A stretch of DNA of 6,373 bases from Verrucomicrobiota bacterium (lineage in GTDB: Bacteria > Verrucomicrobiota > Verrucomicrobiia > Chthoniobacterales > UBA10450), in assembly GCA_003219995.1 (NCBI GenBank), contig QHRC01000039.1, positions 1 to 6,373 on the forward strand, in the 5' to 3' direction. A program made the translations under genes and the position numbers. The notes under the pieces were generated by a model. The model saw only the letters and a list, made by a program, of their open reading frames with translations. It searched no databases and was not told the DNA's origin. Position 1 is the stretch's first letter, and every line of letters begins with the position of its first letter. This document shows, piece by piece, positions 1 through 5,761 of the stretch.

Positions 1-17
1 ACTTAAACAAGTACTTC

Positions 18-25
18 AGAAAGGA
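18..25 (+). promoter_or_regulatory. Ribosome binding site of the VOC gene
   Basis: AGAAAGGA lies 7 bases before the ATG at 33 and supports that start. Only 32 bases precede the gene in the window, so no promoter can be assigned. The genes upstream may belong to the same operon. Confidence 0.6.
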
Positions 26-32
26 TTGAAAC

Positions 33-404
33 ATGCCACGCGTAGTCCACTTTGAAATTTACACCGACGATCCGGACACCGTTCGCCCGTTTTACGAGGA
101 TGTCTTCGGCTGGAAGTTTAATAAATTCGACGGTCCTATAGAATATTGGCTGGTGACGACCGGTAACGAGAAGGAGCCGGGAATCAACGGCGGACTAGCT
201 CGTCCTCGCGAGGGGCAAAGCGCCGGAACGTTAAACACGATCGCTGTTCCGTCGTTTGATCAAGCGATCAAGAAAATTGAGCAACGCGGGGGAAACATTT
301 GCGTGCCGAAGATGGCGATTCCAGGCGTGGGTTGGCTCGCCTATGCACAAGATCCAGCGGAAAACGTTTTTGGGATCCTGGAGCCAGATACTAAAGCAGA
401 ATAA
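33..404 (+). CDS. VOC family protein (glyoxalase/bleomycin-resistance/dioxygenase fold)
   Basis: This 123-residue protein is a single vicinal-oxygen-chelate module. It opens with VVHFEIYTDDP (residues 4-14), the first strand of the fold, where His6 is in the usual metal-ligand position. The stretch FYEDVFGWKF (about 20-29) matches the family pattern 'FY..vfGW.f'. The C-terminal DPAENVFGILEPD (about 107-119) is the typical end of a VOC domain, with Glu117 as the likely last metal ligand. The length fits one domain of two beta-alpha-beta-beta-beta modules. Known members are cytoplasmic metal-dependent lyases, isomerases, dioxygenases or binding proteins. The sequence most resembles the small uncharacterised group found beside AHSA1 genes, so no substrate is claimed. 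The next gene starts 16 bases after the stop, which suggests an operon. Confidence 0.9.
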   Translation: MPRVVHFEIYTDDPDTVRPFYEDVFGWKFNKFDGPIEYWLVTTGNEKEPGINGGLARPREGQSAGTLNTIAVPSFDQAIKKIEQRGGNICVPKMAIPGVGWLAYAQDPAENVFGILEPDTKAE

Positions 405-420
405 TTAAACTGAGAAAATC

Positions 421-876
421 ATGACCACGAAAAATCATTTGGCAGAAGCGGTTGTCATCGAGCGAACTTTCAACGCGCCAATCGCTCGGGTTTGGAAGGC
501 CCTTACCGACAAGGACGAGATGAAGCGTTGGTATTTTGATCTGAAGGAATTCGAGCCGGCAGTCGGTTTTGAATTTGAATTCACCGTTGAGCATGAAGGT
601 TTTAAGTATTCCCATCTTTGCAAGATCACCGAGGTGATTCCGCAGAAGAAACTCGCCTACACCTGGCGGTATGAGGGATACGAGGGCGATTCACTGGTCA
701 CCTTCGAATTGTTCGCCGATGGCGACAAAACGCGGCTGAAACTGACCCACGTTGGCTTAGAAACTTTCCCGAAACTTCCGGCCTTCGCGCGAGAGAATTT
801 CGTGAAGGGCTGGACGGAAATCATTGGTGCGTCGCTCAAAGACTTTGTCGAGGGCGATGGCGCCAACCGGGGTTGA
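421..876 (+). CDS. SRPBCC/AHSA1 family protein (first copy)
   Basis: This 151-residue protein has the START-like helix-grip fold of the AHSA1 (activator of Hsp90 ATPase homologue 1-like) family. The first strand and helix read VVIERTFNAPIARVWKALTD (residues 11-30), followed by the family's 'RWYFD' segment at about 36-40. The middle strands include a KLAYTWRYEGY stretch near residues 77-87. The C-terminal helix contains FVKGWTEIIGASLKDFVEG (about 127-145), matching the usual 'GW...L..L..' ending. Bacterial members bind hydrophobic small molecules in a cavity and are cytoplasmic; few have known ligands. GAGAAA at 412-417 is a close but modest ribosome binding site. The gene lies between a VOC gene and a second AHSA1 gene with short spacers, as in a single transcript. 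Family membership is clear, but the function is unknown. Confidence 0.9.
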   Translation: MTTKNHLAEAVVIERTFNAPIARVWKALTDKDEMKRWYFDLKEFEPAVGFEFEFTVEHEGFKYSHLCKITEVIPQKKLAYTWRYEGYEGDSLVTFELFADGDKTRLKLTHVGLETFPKLPAFARENFVKGWTEIIGASLKDFVEGDGANRG

Positions 877-898
877 GCGAACAACAAGAAAGAAACCT

Positions 899-1345
899 AT
901 GGCCCAAGCAGAAAAGCTCTCGCTCGAAATCAAACGTCTCATCAAAGCTCAGCCCGATCGCGTCTACGCGGCCTGGACCGATCCCGCGCAGCTAAAACAA
1001 TGGTTCGGTCCGGAGAATGTCCAGACTCGCCAGTTAGTCGCCGACGCGCGCGTGGGCGGAAAGTTTCGCTGGGACCTCATCAATTCAGAGGGCGAGACCA
1101 TGACGTGCCGCGGCGAATACCGCGAGCTGCAGCCCGGCAAGAAAATCGTTTTCACCTGGCAATGGGAAGACGATGAGGCTTGGGAAAATCACTCGAGCAT
1201 CATCACGGTGGAACTTTACGATCGCGACGGCGATACCGAGCTTCGCTTGATCCACGAGCATTTGCCAAGCGAAGAGTCACGCGACGGCCACACCCGAGGC
1301 TGGGAGAGCGCCCTCGATAAACTGGAGAAATTTTTCGGCAAATAA
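899..1345 (+). CDS. SRPBCC/AHSA1 family protein (second copy)
   Basis: This 148-residue AHSA1-type protein starts at the ATG at 899. The frame is open back to an ATG at 824, but that start would overlap the previous gene by 53 bases and add 25 basic, non-conserved residues. The 899 start follows an A/G-rich AAGAAAG and puts the first fold strand near the N-terminus. Key stretches are LEIKRLIKAQPDRVYAAWTD (residues 8-27), QLKQWFGPE (about 30-38), VGGKFRWDL (about 51-59), and a C-terminal helix with GWESALDKLEKFFGK. This is closer to the classic 'W..pe.l..WfgP' AHSA1 pattern than the first copy. The two copies differ widely, so they are probably old paralogues with different ligands. The spacer from the previous stop is 22 bases. 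Confidence 0.9.
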   Translation: MAQAEKLSLEIKRLIKAQPDRVYAAWTDPAQLKQWFGPENVQTRQLVADARVGGKFRWDLINSEGETMTCRGEYRELQPGKKIVFTWQWEDDEAWENHSSIITVELYDRDGDTELRLIHEHLPSEESRDGHTRGWESALDKLEKFFGK

Positions 1346-1353
1346 ATTGCCGA
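1335..1353 (+). other. Hairpin across the stop codon between two operon genes
   Basis: TCGGCAA (1335-1341) pairs perfectly with TTGCCGA (1347-1353) around the loop ATAAA. The TAA stop of the second AHSA1 gene (1343-1345) lies inside the loop. No T-run follows on the + strand, so it is not a normal terminator. It could be an RNA-stability or translation-coupling element, or chance. Confidence 0.4.
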
Positions 1354-1360
1354 TCTAAAC

Positions 1361-1368
1361 AAAGGAGG
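1361..1368 (+). promoter_or_regulatory. Near-perfect Shine-Dalgarno of the SnoaL-like gene
   Basis: AAAGGAGG ends 4 bases before the ATG at 1373. It is the strongest ribosome binding site in the window, in contrast to the weak A-rich sites of the three genes before it. The last gene of this operon may therefore be translated at a higher rate. Confidence 0.8.
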
Positions 1369-1372
1369 AAAA

Positions 1373-1741
1373 ATGAATACTGAAGAAGTTGCACAGAAAG
1401 TCATCGAGTTAGTCCGCAAGCAGGCATGGCATGAGGCGCTCGACACACTTTATGATAAAAATATCGTGAGCGTGGAGGCGCGAACGATGGACGGCAGCTC
1501 ACCCGAGACGCATGGCATCGATGGCGTGCGCGGGAAGACCGATTGGTGGCTTCAAAACATGCAGGTCCACAGCTTTAAAGCGAATGGACCATTCGTGGCG
1601 CACGATCGGTTCGTTGTGCAGTACGATGCCGACGTCACCGATAAGAATTCGAAAAAGCGAATGCAACTCTCGGAGGTGGGCGTGTACACGGTCAAAGACG
1701 GCAAGATCGTGCGGGAAGAATTTCTGCCGCGGGCTGGATAG
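1373..1741 (+). CDS. SnoaL-like/NTF2-fold protein
   Basis: This 122-residue protein has the size and layout of a single cone-shaped NTF2/SnoaL domain. A long N-terminal helix (about 3-27, rich in Val, Lys and Glu) leads into LYDKNIVSVEA. The DGVRGKTDWWLQNM segment (about 50-63) follows; it matches the usual 'G.e.i..k..ww' turn and helix. Beta strands then include FVAHDRFVVQYDADVT and SEVGVYTVKDGKIVREEF (about 101-118), the typical closing strand with 'v..GkI..e.f'. The family includes ketosteroid isomerases, polyketide cyclases and many proteins of unknown role. No complete catalytic dyad can be assigned from sequence alone. It is the last gene of the four-gene group and ends 42 bases before a strong terminator. 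Confidence 0.85.
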   Translation: MNTEEVAQKVIELVRKQAWHEALDTLYDKNIVSVEARTMDGSSPETHGIDGVRGKTDWWLQNMQVHSFKANGPFVAHDRFVVQYDADVTDKNSKKRMQLSEVGVYTVKDGKIVREEFLPRAG

Positions 1742-1783
1742 GGACGCTAAATTCGGGAGAATTCGTTCCGCAATTCTGAAAGC

Positions 1784-1814
1784 GCTGACGAAATCGCGTC
1801 AGCCCTTTTGTTTT
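1784..1814 (+). terminator. Rho-independent terminator of the VOC-AHSA1-AHSA1-SnoaL operon
   Basis: GCTGACG (1784-1790) and CGTCAGC (1797-1803) form a perfect 7-bp stem with loop AAATCG, followed by CCTTTTGTTTT. The site separates the small-molecule-binding gene group from the antiporter remnant. Confidence 0.85.
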
Positions 1815-1855
1815 ACGCTGATGCTCTGAGTTTGCGTGGGGCGGGTGCTCTGGAT

Positions 1856-2985
1856 ATGCTCGCGCGCATGTCCCCGGGGAAGAAACCCAGGTCGGATGCA
1901 AGAGGCGTGACCGGTTTTCGCGCCTTCATTCGCGCCGAATTTGCGCTCTTTATCGGGTTGGGGACCGCCGCGATTTTTTTGGGGACGGGGAGCCAACTGG
2001 TGGAGAATATCGCGAATCCATTCTGGCTATCGGTAATCTTTCTGTGGCTGTTTGTTGCTACCCTTTGGTCCGCAATGTCTGTTGTGCGGCACGCCGATTG
2101 CCTTGCCATCACGTGCGGCGAGCCTTATGGAACATTAATCCTGACGCTCTCAGCCATCACCATCGAAGTGATGATGGTTTCCGGCGCGATGCTGCACGGT
2201 GCAAACAATCCGACCCTCGCGCGCGACGCGATGTTTGCCGTGGTCATGATCGCGCTCAACGGCATCGCGAGCAACACTACAATCTGCAAGGCACCAACTC
2301 CTATCTCAATGCCATTATGGCCTTGGCGGTGCTTGGTTTGATCCTGCCGAATTTCACGACTTCCATGTCCGGGCCAAGGTTTTCCTGGCCGCAGGAAATT
2401 TTTCTCGTAGTCACATCGGCGGGCCTTTACGCGATTTTCCTGCTGATCCAGACCATGCGGCATAGCCAGTATTTCGTGGAGTCAAGGGAAGCAGCCGTGA
2501 AGCGGGAAGCGGGGCGCCCTCAACTCCAAAAGCGCTCGACCACGCATCACAGTATTATGTTGTTTGTTTATCTGGTTGCGGTGGTGGTGCTGGCGGAGAA
2601 ATTCGCCATTCCCCTGGATAACGGGATCGAGCGTTTTGGAATGCCGCAGGCATTTGGCGGAGCAATTATCGCCGCGTTGGTGCTCGCGCCGGAGGCGTTA
2701 AGCGCAATCGGTGCGACGCTGGGTAATCAGCTCCAGCGTTCTGTAAACATCCTGCTTGGTTCAGTGCTCGCAACCATTGGGCTGACCATTCCAGCCGTCT
2801 TGACTATCGGATTGATCACGAAACGACCGGTCGCGCTCGGTGTGGAAGGCGGCAATTTTCCGCTGCTCCTGCTTACCCTGGCAGTGAGCGTTGTCACGTT
2901 TAGCAGCGGCAGAACCAATGTCCTGCAGGGCTGCATTCACCTTCTGTTGTTTGCTGCATTTTTATTGCTGATATTTTTTCCTTGA
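1856..2985 (+). pseudogene. chaA: Frameshifted Ca2+(Na+)/H+ antiporter, ChaA type
   Basis: Two reading frames together encode one CAX/ChaA-family cation-proton antiporter, an inner-membrane protein that exports Ca2+ or Na+ in exchange for protons. The first half (1856 to about 2268) gives the N-terminal helices and the first acidic repeat motif, GEPYGTLILTLSAITIEV, with the family's conserved glutamates. The second half (about 2263 to 2985, shifted to another frame) gives HREQHYNLQGTNSYL, several hydrophobic helices, and the second repeat motif with LAPEALSAIGATLGNQLQRS and GSVLATIGLTIP. It ends with SSGRTNVLQG and a hydrophobic tail. Compared with E. coli ChaA as remembered, about 11 residues equivalent to VGFSLLLGGRK are missing at the join. 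The frame change requires a loss of about 34 bases (31 or 37 are also compatible with the frame). The start is uncertain: ATG 1856 or 1868, neither with a good ribosome binding site. An ATG at 1808 lies inside the upstream terminator and is unlikely. It is either a decayed gene or an assembly error. Confidence 0.85.
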
Positions 2986-3030
2986 GTTCTATCTCCACGA
3001 CCTTGAGAAGCAGACCTCGGGCGCAATATC

Positions 3031-3852
3031 ATGAATAAGGAACGCGATTACGTCCTCGGCACGCACGACGAGGAACTGGCGAGATTGGGCCTGCAACATC
3101 GCGTCTGGCGCCCGGTGGTGTTGGATTGCTGGAAGAAGGCGGGAATCACGATTGGAAGCGAGGTGCTCGATGTCGGCGCTGGGCCGGGCTATGCAACTGT
3201 CGATCTGGCCGAAATTGTCGGACCGGCCGGGGAAGTAGTTGCGCTCGAACGCTCGACCAACTTTGTGCACGCGATGGAGGAGGCGCTTCGCAAGCGGTCG
3301 CTCACGAACGTGCGCATTCACGAGCTGGATTTGATGACCGAGGACCTGCCGAAAGGCGATTATGATTTCTGCTGGTGCCGATGGGTCTTGTCGTTTGTCT
3401 CCGATCCGTCGTTATTAATAAAAAAACTCGGCGCCATTATGCCAAAAGGCGGCATTTCGATCTTTCATGAATACGGGCACTATGAGACATGGCGGTTTTT
3501 CCCGCGTATTCCAAGCCAGGAAAAATTCCGCGAACACGTTATCGCAACCTGGCGCGAATCGGGCGGCGAGCCCGACGGTGCTTCCCGATTATCGGAGCTG
3601 CTGTCGAAGAACGATTTTGTCATTCGCTCGGCGGCGCCGCATATTTTTTGCATTCGTCCGACCGACTACATGTGGCAATGGCCGGCCCAATTCATCGAGG
3701 TTTATCTTCCGCGATTACAGGAAATGGATCGGATCGATCAAGGCTTTGCCGACAAAGTGCGCGCCGACTTAGCCGACGCGGGGGCAAGGCCAAATTCATT
3801 GATGCTTACGCCGCTCGTGCTGGAAATCATCGCGGAGAAGACAGCGACATAG
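3031..3852 (+). CDS. Class I SAM-dependent methyltransferase
   Basis: This 273-residue cytoplasmic protein has the Rossmann-like methyltransferase fold. Motif I, EVLDVGAGPGYATVDLA (residues 44-60), is the glycine-rich S-adenosylmethionine loop. The acidic end of the second strand is VVALERS (about 69-75), where Glu73 would bind the ribose. HELDLMTEDLP (97-107) corresponds to motif II, followed by YDFCWCRWVLSFVSDP (111-126), the strand-4 region. MPKGGISIFHEYGHY (137-151) is the motif III region. The C-terminal 120 residues (FFPRIP.., YMWQW.., FIEVYLPRLQEMD) form a substrate lid seen in small-molecule methyltransferases of this type. The substrate is unknown. The gene starts 45 bases after the antiporter remnant, so shared transcription is possible. 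The ribosome binding site is poor, so the start is only moderately certain. Confidence 0.88.
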   Translation: MNKERDYVLGTHDEELARLGLQHRVWRPVVLDCWKKAGITIGSEVLDVGAGPGYATVDLAEIVGPAGEVVALERSTNFVHAMEEALRKRSLTNVRIHELDLMTEDLPKGDYDFCWCRWVLSFVSDPSLLIKKLGAIMPKGGISIFHEYGHYETWRFFPRIPSQEKFREHVIATWRESGGEPDGASRLSELLSKNDFVIRSAAPHIFCIRPTDYMWQWPAQFIEVYLPRLQEMDRIDQGFADKVRADLADAGARPNSLMLTPLVLEIIAEKTAT

Positions 3853-4007
3853 ATAAGCGAAGGCGAACTCGACAAATTGGGCCCCACAGCTCCGCGAGCT
3901 AATTATGCATTTATAAAGTGAATCTTCCTGTCCTCGGTGCTGATCTCTCTTAATTGATACGGTTTTTACGTTGCAAGTGCACGGGACTTGCTGCAAAGGT
4001 TAGCACT
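3853..4007 (+). other. Spacer between methyltransferase and protease genes
   Basis: This 155-base noncoding stretch is more AT-rich than its flanks. It holds a small perfect hairpin, AGCTC-CGC-GAGCT (3888-3900), without a T-run, and a TATAAA box at 3912-3917 that lacks a recognisable -35 at normal spacing. The protease promoter must lie here or further upstream, but no convincing one is visible. Confidence 0.4.
3995..3999 (+). promoter_or_regulatory. Ribosome binding site that fixes the protease start
   Basis: AAAGG ends 8 bases before the ATG at 4008. This favours 4008 over the in-frame TTG at 3954, which would place 18 extra residues before a normal signal peptide. Confidence 0.65.
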
Positions 4008-5096
4008 ATGATTCGCTCGTTCATCCGTTGCTTGTGCAAAGCCCTTGCTGGCGTTGCTTCACTTTTGGCGCCGCTTAGCGCTTTCGCTGGTTCCCCGCCT
4101 GGCCTGTTTGATAATGATCATGCCGCAGTTCGAGCCGTGATAGCCGTGCAGAGTGAGGTCACGCCGGACCTGATGCAGCAGCCGGAAATTCTCGGCACCG
4201 CCGTGGGCATTGACGCAAGCGGAGCGCTCGCTCTCACTGTTTATGTCGATCGCGATGCACCGAATGCCGGCGAAGTGATTCGCAGTTTGCCCCGCGAATT
4301 TCGCGGCGTCGGTGTGCAGATTCATCTGACCGATAAGTTTCGCGCCATGAGAGGCAAACCGGTTCGTGGCGTTAGCCACACGGCAAAACAAACGCCCCCT
4401 ATTCAGCTCGGCACATCGGGCGGATGGTCGAAAGACCTTGCTAATGGATATTGCTGTGGCGGAACGCTCGGCTCGCTGGTCTCGATTAGCGGCGTTCAAT
4501 ACATTCTCAGCAATTATCACGTGTTTGAATCCGACATCGTGAGCGGCGGGAATAACACGACCGCGCAAACCGGAGACAACATCATCCAACCCGGGCTGAT
4601 TGACGTGAATTGCAACGTCGCTGGCGCGCAAAACGTTGCAAAACTAGTGAAGAAAAGCTCTCTACCAAACAGCAATGTGGACTGTGCGGTTGCGCAAGTT
4701 ATTGCTGGCATGGTGCGCACGGATGGCGCCATCCTTGAGATCGGTCCCATTTCCCATTCAATCGTGGGCGCCTCCCTTAACCAGGCGGTGAAGAAAAGCG
4801 GACGCACGACGGGTCTCACCCACAGCTCAATTGTAGGTTTGAATGCGACTGTCAGTGTTGCTTACGATAACGAATGTGCCGGTGGCGCCGCCTTCACCAA
4901 AACTTTCACGAACCAGATTGTGATCGGCAACAGTGGCAGCAAGTTTCTCAACAGCGGCGACTCCGGCTCGTTGATGGTGGAAGATATCGCGACCGCACCG
5001 CGTGCGGTGGGCCTGCTCTTTGCCGGCAGCAGCACGAGCGCGATTGCCAATCCGATCGGTCAAGTGCTCACGTTCCTTGGCGCCACAATGGATTAA
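4008..5096 (+). CDS. Secreted trypsin-like (S1/NAL1-like) serine protease with N-terminal domain
   Basis: This 362-residue protein starts with a Sec signal peptide: a basic N-terminus, hydrophobic core at about 11-24, and likely cleavage after AFA at residue 27. Residues about 40-113 form a small alpha/beta domain (PEILGTAVGID.., VYVDRDAP.., VGVQIHLTDKFRAM). A linker (114-137) leads to a chymotrypsin-fold catalytic domain. GGTLGSLVSISG (151-162) and YILSNYHVF (165-173) supply the probable catalytic His171. NSNVDCAVAQV (221-231) gives Asp225, and NSGDSGSLM (315-323) gives the nucleophile Ser319. KKSGRTTGLT (262-271) is a conserved stretch also known from plant NAL1 and its bacterial relatives. 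The triad is intact, so the protein should be an active endopeptidase outside the cytoplasm. Cysteines at 149, 150, 202, 226 and 290 could form disulfides. The N-terminal domain may act as a propeptide or targeting module (inference). The next gene encodes a free version of it. Confidence 0.82.
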   Translation: MIRSFIRCLCKALAGVASLLAPLSAFAGSPPGLFDNDHAAVRAVIAVQSEVTPDLMQQPEILGTAVGIDASGALALTVYVDRDAPNAGEVIRSLPREFRGVGVQIHLTDKFRAMRGKPVRGVSHTAKQTPPIQLGTSGGWSKDLANGYCCGGTLGSLVSISGVQYILSNYHVFESDIVSGGNNTTAQTGDNIIQPGLIDVNCNVAGAQNVAKLVKKSSLPNSNVDCAVAQVIAGMVRTDGAILEIGPISHSIVGASLNQAVKKSGRTTGLTHSSIVGLNATVSVAYDNECAGGAAFTKTFTNQIVIGNSGSKFLNSGDSGSLMVEDIATAPRAVGLLFAGSSTSAIANPIGQVLTFLGATMD

Positions 5097-5121
5097 TTTT
5101 ATTGTCGATCCTACGAAATTG

Positions 5122-5164
5122 AACACCCGATCGCTGCGCGCGGCCGGGTGTTTTCGTTTTTGTG
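5122..5164 (+). terminator. Rho-independent terminator after the protease gene
   Basis: AACACCCG (5122-5129) pairs perfectly with CGGGTGTT (5145-5152), with a GC-rich 15-base loop that can fold further. The T-rich run TTTTCGTTTTTG follows. It sits only 17 bases before the next start codon, so the small gene downstream depends on read-through or on a promoter overlapping the terminator. Confidence 0.8.
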
Positions 5165-5180
5165 ATTTTTGAAAGAAGTT

Positions 5181-5504
5181 ATGAACTGGCGAGGACGCAC
5201 CTTCTGTTTGCTGCTTATCGGAGTGCTCGGCGTCGGTTGCCGACATAACATGGCCCAAACTAATTCACCGTCGCCGAAGCCCGACATCAATGCCGTGCTC
5301 GCCGATCATGACAAACAATTGATGGCGATTCCGAACGTTGTCGGCGTTTACGTTGGTGTGCTCGAGGATGGCAAAACGCCGTGTCTCAAAGTCATGCTCG
5401 CGCGAAAATCGCCGGAGGCCGAGCGCGCGATTCCGCGTTTGCTCGAGGGCTACCCGGTCGTCGTTGAAGTGACTGGCGAAATTCGACCGCTCGGCAGCCC
5501 GTAG
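5181..5504 (+). CDS. Small exported protein matching the N-terminal domain of the upstream protease
   Basis: This 107-residue protein has a signal sequence (basic residues 4-6, hydrophobic 9-19) ending in LGVGC. Cys20 could be lipidated, but the lipobox is atypical because Gly, not Leu, is at -3; ordinary secretion is the alternative. The mature part, DINAVLADHDKQLMAIPNVV and onward (36-104), follows the same order of motifs as residues about 41-113 of the upstream protease. These are 'AV.A', 'LM..P..vG..VG', a short Gly turn, 'V....R..P.A', and a closing 'V.V.v...irp' strand pattern. No catalytic residues are visible. It may inhibit, chaperone or anchor the protease, or be a remnant of a duplicated protease gene (all inference). 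ATG 5181 is chosen over an in-frame TTG at 5169; GAAAGAAG (5171-5178) is a rather close ribosome binding site. Confidence 0.72.
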   Translation: MNWRGRTFCLLLIGVLGVGCRHNMAQTNSPSPKPDINAVLADHDKQLMAIPNVVGVYVGVLEDGKTPCLKVMLARKSPEAERAIPRLLEGYPVVVEVTGEIRPLGSP

Positions 5505-5693
5505 GAATTTTCGATATAGGCTTGCGCGCACGCTGGAATCATTGGCGGTGGTCTGTTGCGCGGCCATTGCACATTTCGACCCCCCTTCTTTACCATCAAG
5601 CGCGCCGGCGGTTGGCACGATGTGTTTTTGGCACGATGTGTTTCACTCTGAAGTGAAGGCGGAACCAGCGGTTGTCCGGATCCACGAAAAAAA
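5505..5693. other. Noncoding stretch between convergent genes
   Basis: No believable gene was found in this stretch on either strand. It contains a 16-bp tandem duplication (5612-5643), a small perfect hairpin TTCACT-CTGA-AGTGAA (5642-5657) that starts in the second repeat copy, and an A-run (5687-5693) that forms the T-tract of the adjoining - strand terminator. No clear + strand terminator for the small exported-protein gene is visible before 5694. Confidence 0.5.
5612..5643. repeat. Perfect 16-bp tandem duplication
   Basis: TTGGCACGATGTGTTT occurs twice, head to tail and without mismatch, at 5612-5627 and 5628-5643. It looks like a recent slippage duplication in noncoding DNA. No third copy is present. 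Confidence 0.95.
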
Positions 5694-5735
5694 GCGCCTT
5701 TCCGTTCCACCGATGGGTGGAACCGGGAAAGGCGC
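5687..5735 (-). terminator. Strong intrinsic terminator of the - strand gene
   Basis: GCGCCTTTCC (5694-5703) pairs with GGAAAGGCGC (5726-5735). After a two-base bulge, the stem continues with GTTCCACC (5704-5711) against GGTGGAAC (5716-5723), closed by a GATG loop. Read on the - strand, the stem is followed by seven Ts (5693-5687). It lies just past the stop of the Thr-rich gene. It could also slow transcription coming from the + strand, where TTTTTT occurs at 5751-5756, though that is farther from the stem than usual. Confidence 0.88.
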
Positions 5736-5761
5736 GTTGGGACAGATGAGTTTTTTAGCTC

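Noticed and set aside
824..898. Upstream extension of the second AHSA1 protein to an ATG at 824
   Set aside because: It would overlap the previous gene by 53 bases and add a basic, non-conserved stretch; the ATG at 899 fits the family start.
1808..1855. ATG at 1808 as the antiporter start
   Set aside because: It lies within the T-tract of the terminator at 1784-1814 and the added residues do not resemble an antiporter N-terminus.
2044..2262. Independent start at 2044 for the second antiporter half
   Set aside because: The residues from 2044 to about 2262 in this frame are Arg/His/Cys-rich and unlike any transporter; in this stretch the other frame encodes the real helices.
3888..3900. Terminator after the methyltransferase gene
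   Set aside because: The stem is only 5 bp and is followed by AATTATGCA rather than a T-run.
3954..4007. TTG at 3954 as the protease start
   Set aside because: It would put 18 residues before a complete signal peptide; the ATG at 4008 has a proper ribosome binding site.
4059..4631. Open frame of 190 codons on the - strand inside the protease gene
   Set aside because: Its composition is that of an antisense shadow, with no domain pattern; the + strand frame has an intact catalytic triad.
4827..5258. Open frame of 143 codons on the - strand across the terminator
   Set aside because: It crosses the protease end, the terminator and the next gene start, and shows no recognisable motif.
5612..5630. 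Sigma-54 promoter: TTGGCACG matches the -24 element
   Set aside because: The -12 element (GC at the right spacing) is absent in both repeat copies, and no gene starts downstream on the + strand.
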